Assembly: GCF_015277675.1 (NCBI RefSeq)
Contig: NZ_JADHEC010000004.1
Span: forward strand, 1-64,000
Source: Flavobacterium soyangense
GTDB taxonomy: Bacteria > Bacteroidota > Bacteroidia > Flavobacteriales > Flavobacteriaceae
Length of the DNA: 64,000 bases
Reading direction: 5' to 3'
Part shown: one piece after another, positions 14,447 through 23,548 of the stretch
Position numbering within the stretch: the stretch's first letter is position 1
Layout: every line of letters starts with the position of its first letter
Program-made: the position numbers and the translations under genes
Notes under the pieces: model-generated
Databases searched by the model: none
Seen by the model: only the letters and a program-made list of their open reading frames with translations
Told to the model about the DNA's origin: nothing

Positions 14447-16198
14447 ATGAACGCCTACGAATTTATATTACAAATGAAAGATTATGCCAGCTCCTCGCTT
14501 AGAAATATAGCGGCTAGTGTGGGTATGACTGACAGTAAAACAAAGAGTTTGAACGATACTTTTAAAAGTACCGAAAAGGCGTCTAGTTCTTTCAGTTCCA
14601 CGATGGGATCAGGTTTTAAAAGTTTGATAGGTTTGGTTGGTGCTTTAGGAATATCACTCGGGGTTATCGGCTCGATAGGTGCTGTTTTTAATATGGGTGT
14701 CCAGATGGAACAAACCAATATCAAGTTCGAGGTTCTACTCGGTTCTGTCGAAAAAGCCACGGGTATGCTCAAGGAGTTAAACGGTTATGCCGATGCCACG
14801 CCCTACAGTAATGAAGGAATTATAAAAGGAGCTGAAACGATGCTTGCTTTTGGAATTGCTCACGAAAAAGTGATGCCCAATATGAAAATGCTGGGCGATA
14901 TCGCTATGGGTAACGAGGAAAAACTTTCCTCTTTGTCTTTGTCTTTTTCGCAAGTCCAGGCAACTGGTCGATTGATGGGGCAAGATTTATTACAAATGGT
15001 TGGTCAGGGTTTTAATCCACTTCAAATAATATCCGAAAACACGGGTATTTCAATGGGGAAATTAAAAGAGAAAATGGAAGCTGGAGCAATTTCTTCTGAA
15101 ATGGTTTCGGAAGCTTTTCGACTTGCTACTTCCGAGGGTGGAAGATACCACGATATGGCTAAAAGAATGGCTGAATCTGCGGGAGGAAAATTCACGACAA
15201 TGATTGGAACATTTAAAAATCAAATTAGTCAGGTTGGAATGGCGTTTGCCGAATGGATTAAACCCCTATTTGATATTGGTACAGCTGTAGCTTCAAATAT
15301 CATTCCTTTTGTTAATTCAATTATTGACGTAGTTAACTGGGTAGCTCAAGCTAAACCGTTGCTATTTTTATTTGCTTCAGTAATTGCCACCCTAGGGATT
15401 AATTTCATTGCCACTAATGCCGCCTTCTGGTTATTCTCTGTTCAATTCTACGCATACAGTGCGGCGGTTTGGCTTGCAACTGCCGCAACATCTGCCTTTA
15501 ATTTTGTTATGAATATGAATCCAATTGCAAAAGTAGCACTGGTAATCGGCATTTTAATAACGGCTGTTATGGCATTATGGAATCATTGGGAAGGCTTACG
15601 AGGTGTCGTAATGGGAACCTGGGAAGTGTTGAAAGGCTTTGGAACGGCGATTAAAAATTATGTGATTAATCGAATTCAAGAGCTGCTTTCAGGAATTACC
15701 GGAATGGGTAGCGCATTAAAAGCATTCTTTAGCGGTGACTTTAAAGGAGCTTTTGAAATTGGCAAAAAAGCCGTGGGTAATTTGATGGGCGTTGATTCTA
15801 AAAAGAAATTGCTGGACGATGGTATGAAAGCCGCCAAGTCTTTTTCTAAAGGATATAATGACGGGGTTAAAATGAAAGCAGTGGAGGCTGGAGTAGATGT
15901 TAAAACAGGAAAGCCGAAACCAAAAGATGTTTTAAAACAAGATAAGTCTGCGGTTTTTGCCGATTTGATGAATGATACTGGCAAAGGAAAGGGCAAAAAA
16001 GGTAAAGGCGATAAATCGGATAACATCGTTTCGGGGGGCTCTAAAATGACTCATATCACGGTCAATATTCAAAAGCTTCAGGACGACACAAAAATATTTG
16101 TGGATAGTACCGAAAAAGGTATTGAACAATTGGGCGAAAAAGTACAAGAAATATTATTGCGTGCCGTGAATAGTGTGAACCAAATGCAAACGAACTAA
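14447..16198 (+). CDS. Tape measure protein
   Basis: Start chosen at ATG 14447 ([17 protein letters not shown]), four bases after the frameshift product's stop. The 583-residue protein has a helical N-terminal section, hydrophobic stretches ([19 protein letters not shown] near residue 65, and several between 290 and 380), the tape measure core [20 protein letters not shown] to [10 protein letters not shown], and a Lys/Gly-rich section near 500. Its length sets tail length. The C-terminus reads as a coiled coil. It is followed at once by baseplate genes. Confidence 0.9.
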   Translation: MNAYEFILQMKDYASSSLRNIAASVGMTDSKTKSLNDTFKSTEKASSSFSSTMGSGFKSLIGLVGALGISLGVIGSIGAVFNMGVQMEQTNIKFEVLLGSVEKATGMLKELNGYADATPYSNEGIIKGAETMLAFGIAHEKVMPNMKMLGDIAMGNEEKLSSLSLSFSQVQATGRLMGQDLLQMVGQGFNPLQIISENTGISMGKLKEKMEAGAISSEMVSEAFRLATSEGGRYHDMAKRMAESAGGKFTTMIGTFKNQISQVGMAFAEWIKPLFDIGTAVASNIIPFVNSIIDVVNWVAQAKPLLFLFASVIATLGINFIATNAAFWLFSVQFYAYSAAVWLATAATSAFNFVMNMNPIAKVALVIGILITAVMALWNHWEGLRGVVMGTWEVLKGFGTAIKNYVINRIQELLSGITGMGSALKAFFSGDFKGAFEIGKKAVGNLMGVDSKKKLLDDGMKAAKSFSKGYNDGVKMKAVEAGVDVKTGKPKPKDVLKQDKSAVFADLMNDTGKGKGKKGKGDKSDNIVSGGSKMTHITVNIQKLQDDTKIFVDSTEKGIEQLGEKVQEILLRAVNSVNQMQTN

Positions 16199-16797
16199 TG
16201 GCAGAATTTAACATCAAAGAAATATTGGTTCGTGCATCGCTTGACTATATCGGGCCTCAATTTCCGTTATGGTGGAAAAAGAATGCCTCCAGATATAAGT
16301 TGCCCGATTTATTAGGTATTAACGCCAAGCATTTAGCAGGGTATAAATATTTTATGACGCTGAAAGTGTCGCACAAAGGTCAGGAATTCACGTTTCCAAA
16401 TGAGCCGATAGTTTCCATTGGAATGTCTAAAACCATTGTTAAAACGGCTACGGTTGGAAAGAAAAAGAAACGTTCGGTTAAGGAATACATTACTACGGAC
16501 GACGAAGTGATTACAATTAAAGGGGTTTGCATTGATTTGACCGACCCTGAAAAATATCCAGCCGATCAAGTAAAATTGCTGAATGATCTATTTGAAATAA
16601 ATGAAGCGGTTGATATTGAAGATAACGCCTTTTTTGAACTCTTTGGTATTCGAAAAATTGTTTTAGAAAGTTTGGACTGGGACGAGATGATAGGCGAAAG
16701 CGGAATGCAAAAATACACCATCAAAGCCCTTGGCGATGATGATTTCTTTGCAGACTTAAACGAAAAAGATAAAAACAAAACCAATCTATTGAGCTAA
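16198..16797 (+). CDS. Baseplate or tail-tip protein, DUF6046-like
   Basis: The 199-residue protein has a FTFPNEPIVSIGMSKTIV strand block, then EYITTDDEVITIKGVCIDL, and a LFGIRKIVLESLDWDEM block. This resembles the DUF6046 family found after the tape measure in Bacteroidota contractile phages, comparable in place to gp53 or LysM tail-hub adaptors. Its start overlaps the tape measure stop and its stop overlaps the next start. The exact role is unknown. Confidence 0.65.
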   Translation: MAEFNIKEILVRASLDYIGPQFPLWWKKNASRYKLPDLLGINAKHLAGYKYFMTLKVSHKGQEFTFPNEPIVSIGMSKTIVKTATVGKKKKRSVKEYITTDDEVITIKGVCIDLTDPEKYPADQVKLLNDLFEINEAVDIEDNAFFELFGIRKIVLESLDWDEMIGESGMQKYTIKALGDDDFFADLNEKDKNKTNLLS

Positions 16798-17771
16798 TGT
16801 ACATACTGGATGGAAAGGTAGAAATAGGTGACTACATCTTTAATGCCGTTCACGGTATTGAAATTACCAAGTCCGTTGAGGAATTGAGTGACACGGCAGT
16901 TATTAAGTTACCTAGTCGTTTTAAAATCCGCCAGAATGGGGAGCGAAAATTTACGGAAGAGGCGATAAAAGTAGGCGACAAAGTAGTAATTACACTGGCT
17001 TATGAAGGTGTTTATTCAGGAGTTGAATTTACAGGTTATGTAAAAAAGATAAGTCCAAAAATACCCATTGAAATTCATTGCGAAGATGCTATTTGGCTGT
17101 TGAGACGAAAAAACATTAATAAAGTTTGGGGCAAAACATCGATAAAAGAGGTTTTGCAGGAAGTGATAAAAGACACTCCGATTGAATTGTCACGGTTTAT
17201 GAAAGGTCAGGACATTCCCCTGGACAAATGGATAGTTCGAAACGCCAACGGCGCACAAATATTGGAAAGTTTTAGAAAGGATTTGGCTCAAACTGTTTTC
17301 ATAGATGACGAAGGTAAATTGTACGTAGGATTACAACAGTTGACCAATATTGGAGAAACGGTGGTGTATGATTTGAATTATAATTTGGTTGAGAATAATC
17401 TTGAGTTTAAAAGTGCCAACGAAAGGCGCATTAAGATAAAGTACAATTATATGAATCCTGCCACGAACAAAAAGGAGAGCTTTGAGTTTGGCGATATGGA
17501 TGGCGAACAAAGAGAATACACAACCTCAGTTGTCTCCGATAAAAAGCAACTGGAAGCGATGGCAAATACTGAACTTAAAAAACTAAAGTATGACGGTTTT
17601 GACGGTGATGTGGTTAGTTTTTTAGTACCATTCGCCACCAGAGGAATGAAAGCTAAACTAATCGACGAAGATCATTTGAACCGTGAAGGGAATTATTTTA
17701 TTAAAAAAGTAGTCACAAGTTTTGATACTGGTGGAGCTAGACGAAAATCAACATTAGGCAATAGATTATAA
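16797..17771 (+). CDS. Baseplate hub protein (gpD/gp27-like)
   Basis: The 324-residue protein has an initial beta domain (VEIGDYIFNAVHGIEITKSV, then SDTAVIKLPSRF), a KVVITLAYEGV strand and VEFTGYVKKISPKIPIEIHCED, then WLLRRKNI with SIKEVLQEVI, the usual pattern of gpD or gp27 hubs. The hub trimer closes the tail tube and holds the spike. The gene starts at the previous gene's stop and runs into the spike gene with one-base overlap. Confidence 0.8.
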   Translation: MYILDGKVEIGDYIFNAVHGIEITKSVEELSDTAVIKLPSRFKIRQNGERKFTEEAIKVGDKVVITLAYEGVYSGVEFTGYVKKISPKIPIEIHCEDAIWLLRRKNINKVWGKTSIKEVLQEVIKDTPIELSRFMKGQDIPLDKWIVRNANGAQILESFRKDLAQTVFIDDEGKLYVGLQQLTNIGETVVYDLNYNLVENNLEFKSANERRIKIKYNYMNPATNKKESFEFGDMDGEQREYTTSVVSDKKQLEAMANTELKKLKYDGFDGDVVSFLVPFATRGMKAKLIDEDHLNREGNYFIKKVVTSFDTGGARRKSTLGNRL

Positions 17772-18283
17772 TGGACGAATTAACCGAGGCATTTAGAAAA
17801 CTAAAAAAAAGGGATGTCGATACGTTCCCCGCTGTTGTGCTTTCGGTCGATAAAGAAAAGGGCACTTGCACGGTTAAGGCGGACGATTTGGAGTTTGAAG
17901 ATGTGCAACTATCGGCGATACTGGACGGGAATAATAAAAAGTTTTATTTGTTTCCTGCTGTTGAAAGCTCGGTGTTGGTTAGCCCCATAAATGAAGATTT
18001 ACACCGATTGTATGTTGAATCTTATTCTGAAATAGAAAGCTTGGATTTGACTATTAAAACGGTTCAATTTCGAGTAGATGAAACGGGTTTTTTGTTGAAA
18101 AAACAAAATGAGTCCCTCAAAAAGTTGATGAGTGATTTGATAGATGCCATCAAGGCAATGAGTTTTACAGTTAACGTAACTGGTTCTGCGACCGCTCAAG
18201 CGGGTTCGACAACCGCATTAAGTAATACAGCTCAATTTACAGCTGTTGAAAATAGATTTAATCAGTTTTTAAAGGATAATTAA
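17771..18283 (+). CDS. Baseplate spike-like protein (gpV-type)
   Basis: The 170-residue protein begins with a helix, then FPAVVLSVDKEKGTCTVKAD, the OB-fold start of gpV/gp5 spike proteins, and PAVESSVLVSPINEDLHR. A helical linker (LKKLMSDLIDAIKAM) leads to a small Thr/Ala-rich end. It is shorter than the classical spikes and lacks a lysozyme domain. The OB fold and its place after the hub support the call; the C-terminus shows no obvious needle repeats. Confidence 0.65.
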   Translation: MDELTEAFRKLKKRDVDTFPAVVLSVDKEKGTCTVKADDLEFEDVQLSAILDGNNKKFYLFPAVESSVLVSPINEDLHRLYVESYSEIESLDLTIKTVQFRVDETGFLLKKQNESLKKLMSDLIDAIKAMSFTVNVTGSATAQAGSTTALSNTAQFTAVENRFNQFLKDN

Positions 18284-18652
18284 ATGGAGTTAATTTTTAG
18301 CAATATCGGAATATTATTGAGTGCCATTGGTGGAACTGGCTTGTTTACTTTTTTGTTTACCAAAAGGAAATACCAAGTTGACGTTTTACAGGCGCAAGAA
18401 AATGCGGAAACAACCGCAATCGAAAACGACATTAAGTTGTCTGGGCATTATAAAGAGATTTTAGACGATTTGAAAGTCCGATACGAAACCCGTTACAAGG
18501 AGTTCGAGGATTTGATGAAACGTAAAATTGATATGCTGGAAGAGGAATTGGTTTTAAAAGACCGAAAAATAAAATTGCAACAACAGGAAATCAACGAGCT
18601 GAAGAAAGAAAATAGAACATTAAGAGCCAATGCAACTAGTCGTAAATCATAA
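18284..18652 (+). CDS. Small membrane protein with coiled coil
   Basis: The 122-residue protein has one N-terminal transmembrane helix (IGILLSAIGGTGLFTFLF, residues 6-23) followed by a long charged helix (residues 30-115) with heptad-like spacing (LKVRYETRYKEFEDLMKRKI, ELVLKDRKIKLQQQEI). It begins right after the spike gene and overlaps the next gene by 23 bases. A one-TM protein with a coiled coil in this place may be a holin-like or lysis accessory factor, but that is conjecture. Confidence 0.55.
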   Translation: MELIFSNIGILLSAIGGTGLFTFLFTKRKYQVDVLQAQENAETTAIENDIKLSGHYKEILDDLKVRYETRYKEFEDLMKRKIDMLEEELVLKDRKIKLQQQEINELKKENRTLRANATSRKS

Positions 18653-18923
18653 TCAATCGCTTTTAGACCTAGTGATTCAAGAAAACGGCAATGTTGCTAC
18701 TGCTTTTGAATTGGCACTATTGAACGGTATTTCATTAACCGATCCATTGATTCCTGGACAAGAATTGAACTTTGTGAAAAGCATATTGGCAGACGATGAG
18801 ATAGTATCTTATTTTAAAAACAAAAAAGTAAAAATAGCAACAGGCTTTCAAAACAACGAAACTCTATTGCCACAATTAGGCATAGGACAAATGGCAATAG
18901 GCTCAACATTTATAGTAAGATAA
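18630..18923 (+). CDS. LysM-like baseplate protein
   Basis: The 97-residue protein reads HNQSLLDLVIQENGNVATAFELALLNGISLTDPLIPGQEL, the pattern of a LysM module: a hydrophobic strand, helix, N-G-I-S-L turn and P-G-Q-E-L strand. Baseplate hubs in contractile systems often include such an adaptor. The second half (ATGFQNNETLLPQLGIGQM) is of unknown fold. It overlaps the previous gene and ends at the start of the J-like gene. Confidence 0.6.
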   Translation: MQLVVNHNQSLLDLVIQENGNVATAFELALLNGISLTDPLIPGQELNFVKSILADDEIVSYFKNKKVKIATGFQNNETLLPQLGIGQMAIGSTFIVR

Positions 18924-19756
18924 TGGCACGAAAAATAGAGGTAATACAACAGGAAATTTTTGACAATATCGCTGCAAATGAAAATTTAGCGGTACTGACA
19001 TCAACTAGTAAAGTGTCAGTGTATCGCCTAATTGTGTTTATAGTGGCATTTTCTATTTGGACACTTGAAAATCTTTTCGATACTCACTTAAAAGAAGTGA
19101 AAGAAGTTATTAAAAACGATAAATCGCATCGCCCGAGTTGGTACATCACCAAGGCGAAATCTTTTCAATATGGATTTCCATTGATATTTGACACCGATAA
19201 ATACGATAATACTGGCTATACGGATGCACAGGTCGAAGCTTCAAAAATTATAAAATATGCGGCTGCTACACCCAATGCAGGACAGGTATTGATTAAAATA
19301 GCAACGGAAACGGGTGGGGTTTTGTCCCCAGTATCGAATGCCCAAAAAATAGCATTCGATGCTTATTTTAAAGAGATTGCTGATATGGGTGTGAAATATA
19401 TCGTCGTAAATCACTTGCCGGATATTCTTTTGTTGAACATTCAGATATTTCGGGATCCACTGGTTTTGGATGCCAATGGAATGAGTATTTTAAATGCCAA
19501 TTATCCCGTTCAAGATGCCATAAACGAGTATATGAAGGAATTGCCATTTAATGGCGAATTGGTTTTAGCTCACCTCATTGATAAGTTACAGCTTGCTGAC
19601 GGCGTGGTTATTCCGAATCTTGTTAATGCCGAATCCCAGTCGATTGACATTAACACGGGAGTTTATAATGCGGCCGTTCCGATTACCGTAAAAACAATCC
19701 CGGAAAGCGGGTATTTCTCGATTCCTGATTTTAACAACATAACGTATGTGGTATAA
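18923..19756 (+). CDS. Baseplate wedge protein (gpJ-like)
   Basis: The 277-residue protein starts with IQQEIFDNIAANENLAVL and a hydrophobic helix (VYRLIVFIVAFSIWTLENLF) typical of the J-like baseplate family in Bacteroidota phages. A VEASKIIKYAA segment and the VQDAINEYMKELPFNGELVLAHLIDKL stretch match the central domain of baseplate J proteins, where the AINEYM/L helix precedes the wedge-forming module. J joins the hub to the fibres. Overlaps the next gene by 11 bases. Confidence 0.75.
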   Translation: MARKIEVIQQEIFDNIAANENLAVLTSTSKVSVYRLIVFIVAFSIWTLENLFDTHLKEVKEVIKNDKSHRPSWYITKAKSFQYGFPLIFDTDKYDNTGYTDAQVEASKIIKYAAATPNAGQVLIKIATETGGVLSPVSNAQKIAFDAYFKEIADMGVKYIVVNHLPDILLLNIQIFRDPLVLDANGMSILNANYPVQDAINEYMKELPFNGELVLAHLIDKLQLADGVVIPNLVNAESQSIDINTGVYNAAVPITVKTIPESGYFSIPDFNNITYVV

Positions 19757-20222
19757 AGTAGATTTTGACAAACTCATTCTTTTACTGCTTCCCACTTTTT
19801 TAAGGAAGCCGGTACTTTTTGGTTATCTCAAGGCTTTGATTTTGCCATTGTCAGGAAGTGAAAAAAGCTTGTACTATCGATGGTCGAATGTGCGAGACGA
19901 TAATTTAAAAAAGCTGTCCTACAACTGCCAACGCTGTTATTTTCGTGGTGCATTGAATGACAAATTTGACCCCGTTTTGAGGCGAATCACATTTGAAGAT
20001 ACTTTGAGCTTGGAGCAAGATTATATCTATACACAAGCCGAAAATTTGGACGTGTATTTGGGCACGATGTGGCTAGAACAAGATTTTAATTATGCCGGTT
20101 CAACGGTTGATTATTTAGTGATGGTACCAAGGGACATAATGAATACCAAACTAAACGAAATAGTGGCTTTGATTGAATTTTACAACCTAGCCGGTAAACA
20201 ATATCAAATAATTTCAATATGA
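19746..20222 (+). CDS. Baseplate-to-fibre connector (gpI-like position)
   Basis: The 158-residue protein has a hydrophobic start (KLILLLLPTFLRKPVLFGYL), SLYYRWSNVRDDNLKKLSYN, a region with FEDTLSLEQDYIYTQAEN, and DYLVMVPRDI with a final helix. It sits between the J-like gene and a tail collar fibre, the position of gpI in P2-like phages. No conserved domain is recognised by eye. The role is inferred from the order. Confidence 0.55.
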   Translation: MWYKVDFDKLILLLLPTFLRKPVLFGYLKALILPLSGSEKSLYYRWSNVRDDNLKKLSYNCQRCYFRGALNDKFDPVLRRITFEDTLSLEQDYIYTQAENLDVYLGTMWLEQDFNYAGSTVDYLVMVPRDIMNTKLNEIVALIEFYNLAGKQYQIISI

Positions 20223-21004
20223 ATAAATTAGAGGTAAATCAAGTAGGTGGCTTCCCGATGACCACCAGAATTTTGGACGAAATCCAGAAGGCGCACGCCG
20301 TTTTTAACTCGCTTGGAGGCTTGGCCGGAAACTTTACCATTATTGCGGGATGTGTCACTGTTGGCTCAACAGTTGGCGATGGCTTTGTTTTTATTAACGG
20401 AGAAGTGTTTGACTTTAAAGGTGGTTTGGCTCAAAGCAAAGTAATCATAAAAGAAGTTGTAGAAAATTTGACGTTCCAAAATGGAAATGCCAATCCGGTT
20501 ATTAAAACCCGTTACGTGACTTTTGGAACTGGTGTAGGTGCTTTTAATTGGGCTGATTTTAAGCGGCCAATTGAGACAAAAGAAATAAGCGCCTTGATCC
20601 AGAGAATTGAAGATTTGGAAGCACGTCCGTTGGTGGGTAATATTCCTATTGGTTTGATCGCAATCTGGGGTCAAGCTGCTAATTTGATTCCTGTTGGTTG
20701 GGAAGAATATACAGAATTGTCCGGAAGAGTTCCGATTGGTTTTAGTAATGATGCAGAATTTGACGTGGTTGGAAAAACTGGAGGGGCAAAAAGCAAAACC
20801 TTATCAGTTTCCGAAATGCCAGAACACGACCATGCTATTGGAAATTCAAGAAGAAATACAGGCGGTGGTAGCGGAGGTGACGAAAACCACCCTACATCAT
20901 TTGCAGGTACAAGAGACCATATAACGGATAAGCAAGGCAGTGGTACCGCCTTTTCTATAATGAATCCATTTAGAGTAGTTCATTTTATAAAATATAAAGG
21001 ATAA
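20219..21004 (+). CDS. Tail fibre with collar domain
   Basis: The 261-residue protein has a tail collar domain near residue 140 to the end: IPIGLIAIWGQAANLIPVGWEEY, LSGRVPIGF, GGAKSKTLSVSEMPEHDHAI, and the closing PFRVVHFIKYKG. The PEHDHAI, with paired His, is the classical metal-binding loop of phage fibre tips. The N-terminal 130 residues would attach to the baseplate. It is the first of three consecutive fibre or tail-spike genes and overlaps the next by one base. Confidence 0.85.
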   Translation: MNKLEVNQVGGFPMTTRILDEIQKAHAVFNSLGGLAGNFTIIAGCVTVGSTVGDGFVFINGEVFDFKGGLAQSKVIIKEVVENLTFQNGNANPVIKTRYVTFGTGVGAFNWADFKRPIETKEISALIQRIEDLEARPLVGNIPIGLIAIWGQAANLIPVGWEEYTELSGRVPIGFSNDAEFDVVGKTGGAKSKTLSVSEMPEHDHAIGNSRRNTGGGSGGDENHPTSFAGTRDHITDKQGSGTAFSIMNPFRVVHFIKYKG

Positions 21005-23544
21005 TGGCAACAGATAAAAACACGATTAAAAGCTGGTTTGAAAAAGACGACAGGCCTACACAAGCGCAATTTTGGGCTTGGATAGATTCTATTTGGCACA
21101 AGGATGAAAAGATACCCATCACGGCTATTGACGACATTGAAAATATTTTGCAGCCCAATGCGAAAACTATTCTTATATCAGATACTTATTCTAAAAGTAA
21201 TTATGAATGGAATGTAGTTCCTGGAGATAACTTAGAAGAAGGAATTGGTAAACTAGCACACGCATTAGATTTATTGCTACTAAAAAACTCAGGATTTTTA
21301 AACGTGTTTGTGAAGTCAAATAATTTACCTATACACGGAGAAATAGAAGTAAGAAATGCGGGTACAAATACCATTGTATTTTCTGGAGGTACTTCTTTCG
21401 GAACATTAAGCAACGAGTTACCTATTGGAAAGTATGATGTTACTATAATTGCTCCTGGTTATGATTTAATTTCAACCACAGTTGTCGATGGTAGTTTGGT
21501 AGATAATATTACACAAGGCACTACTTGCAAAAACATTGATATTAATGCTTTTGACTCCAATGTGACTTTCAACATTAAGCCTAGTTTTGCTCCAACAATA
21601 AATACATTCACTATTAACGAAGGAGCTGTATCTACAAGTAATAGCGCATTACGTTTGAATATAGGCACTGTTGGAGTTGTTAGTGAAATTAGTGTTTCTA
21701 GGCTTGAGTCTATGGTAGGAACTACTTGGCTACCATACACTGGTGGCGATTACAGTTATAATTTTCCTTACGTTGATAACATTCAATTAATTTTATTTAT
21801 AAAAGTTAGAAACGTTACCGGGCAAAGTAATACAATGACTGCATCTATTAATGTAGTCAACGGACTTGTAAGAAGTGACAGTGCTAAAACTTATAATTCT
21901 ATAGCAAATTGTATAGATGACATTCTTGCTGAATACCCTACAGGACTGACGAAAGACGTTACCATTACAGCTACAGATGAAGTTGTGAATGTGAATACAG
22001 CTAGTCTTACAGGAATGATACGCTATATAGAAAGTTGGAATGCTGGATCAAATTATTATTTACACATCAAAGGCCAGAAAAAGTTTACCATAGATTGTCA
22101 AACTGGAGGAGCGTTTAGGATGTTGAAAGTTGATAATATTATCTTTTCTGGTATTAATTTTATAAACGTTTGTAATTATCACGAGTATTCTAAGCCAGAA
22201 GTTCTATCGGCATTATATATCCAAAGTTGCAATAATATAGCAATAGACAATTGTACTTTTGACGGTGTTTACCCTAAAAATCCAGCCTTAGAACACGGAA
22301 GATACGGCATAGTAGCTATAGATTGCAACTCGATAAATGTAACAGAGTGTGCTTTTAGTAAGTTTGGATTGAGAGCATTAGACATTCAGTTTGTCAAAGT
22401 GTTTTCTCTTCTTAAGACAACAATTTCTAATTGTACAATTATTCGTGACAGGATCGGTCAACCCGCTATTATAGAACTAAAAGAAGTTGATATTATCAAG
22501 ATCGAAGATTGTGTACTCGACGGTGCATTGGCCGATACGGTTATATCTGGACTTAATGTAAAAAGAGTGTTTATTAATAGAACGAAATTAATAAATTGCC
22601 CTGGAGAAATTATATCGCTTTTTAACACAAAAAAGTCTGAAATTCTATCCATTAAAAATTGCCTCATAAAAAACAATCTTTATCAAGTTTATTATCCTTG
22701 GACAAAACAAAACGTTGAAATAGACAACATTGAAGTTGTAGAGGTAATTAATTGCAACGTGAAGTTATCTCCTGTTAACGGAAATAATATGTATGCTAAA
22801 TTTATACGAGCGAATCAAAGAATAGGAACGTTGAATTCTTTTAACAATGTATTTGAAATTAGCATGCCTAGCTTTACTAATAATGTGGCTGACGCTGGTT
22901 TGTTTGAAATGCCCGTATTAGATGCTTTAAATTCAAACTATAATATTTACAAAGACTATAGCACGAATGCAGATGCTATTTCTAATAATATCTTGAACGT
23001 AACTAGTACAAGTTCAATTGTTAAATTATCAAGAAGTAATTCATTGACAAAACTAAGGGCAGCACCATATCTTCAAGATATTAATTCTATAGTTGTGTCA
23101 ACTACTATTTCATTATACACTAATGATGATGAAAGTTTGCCGCTTCCTGTTATAACTAATGCTGGGATAAATTCATTGATACTGCCAAAGTTCGATATAA
23201 AAAGATTTGTTAAAACTGGAAACGGAAATCCGGGAGCGTATTATTTTAATGGAGTTGTAGGAACCAATCAAGTTGCGATAGAATATGCAGGAATATATAC
23301 TCCTACGAACTCCAATTTTCAGGAAACTGATTTGAACTACATTGTAAACTCAGCAGCTCTTACGCTATTGTCTGTCGATAAGTATGATGATTACGGACTA
23401 TACAAGTGGACATTTTCTTCAGCTGGAAGCCCTGATATAGTAGCAATTGGGCATGATATTTCGGTTGCTTTATTTTCGAATAACAATTCAAATGGAACTT
23501 ACATAGCTAACAGATCTTATGCTCTTAACATAGAAAAAATTTAA
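21004..23544 (+). CDS. Tail spike with right-handed beta-helix
   Basis: The 846-residue protein starts with KNTIKSWFEKDDRPTQAQFW, a short head-binding segment, then beta sandwich-like modules (residues 70-290), then from about 330 to 650 a right-handed beta helix recognised by its stacked short strands and asparagine turns (LYIQSCNNIAIDNCTFDGV, IIELKEVDIIKIEDCVLDG). Such domains bind or cut host polysaccharide. No catalytic acid pair can be assigned. Its C-terminus is a separate beta domain. It follows the collar fibre directly. Confidence 0.7.
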   Translation: MATDKNTIKSWFEKDDRPTQAQFWAWIDSIWHKDEKIPITAIDDIENILQPNAKTILISDTYSKSNYEWNVVPGDNLEEGIGKLAHALDLLLLKNSGFLNVFVKSNNLPIHGEIEVRNAGTNTIVFSGGTSFGTLSNELPIGKYDVTIIAPGYDLISTTVVDGSLVDNITQGTTCKNIDINAFDSNVTFNIKPSFAPTINTFTINEGAVSTSNSALRLNIGTVGVVSEISVSRLESMVGTTWLPYTGGDYSYNFPYVDNIQLILFIKVRNVTGQSNTMTASINVVNGLVRSDSAKTYNSIANCIDDILAEYPTGLTKDVTITATDEVVNVNTASLTGMIRYIESWNAGSNYYLHIKGQKKFTIDCQTGGAFRMLKVDNIIFSGINFINVCNYHEYSKPEVLSALYIQSCNNIAIDNCTFDGVYPKNPALEHGRYGIVAIDCNSINVTECAFSKFGLRALDIQFVKVFSLLKTTISNCTIIRDRIGQPAIIELKEVDIIKIEDCVLDGALADTVISGLNVKRVFINRTKLINCPGEIISLFNTKKSEILSIKNCLIKNNLYQVYYPWTKQNVEIDNIEVVEVINCNVKLSPVNGNNMYAKFIRANQRIGTLNSFNNVFEISMPSFTNNVADAGLFEMPVLDALNSNYNIYKDYSTNADAISNNILNVTSTSSIVKLSRSNSLTKLRAAPYLQDINSIVVSTTISLYTNDDESLPLPVITNAGINSLILPKFDIKRFVKTGNGNPGAYYFNGVVGTNQVAIEYAGIYTPTNSNFQETDLNYIVNSAALTLLSVDKYDDYGLYKWTFSSAGSPDIVAIGHDISVALFSNNNSNGTYIANRSYALNIEKI

Positions 23545-23548
23545 TTAA

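Noticed and set aside
20694..20924. A 76-codon frame inside the collar-fibre gene
   Set aside because: It is out of frame within a well-supported tail fibre gene; no independent support.
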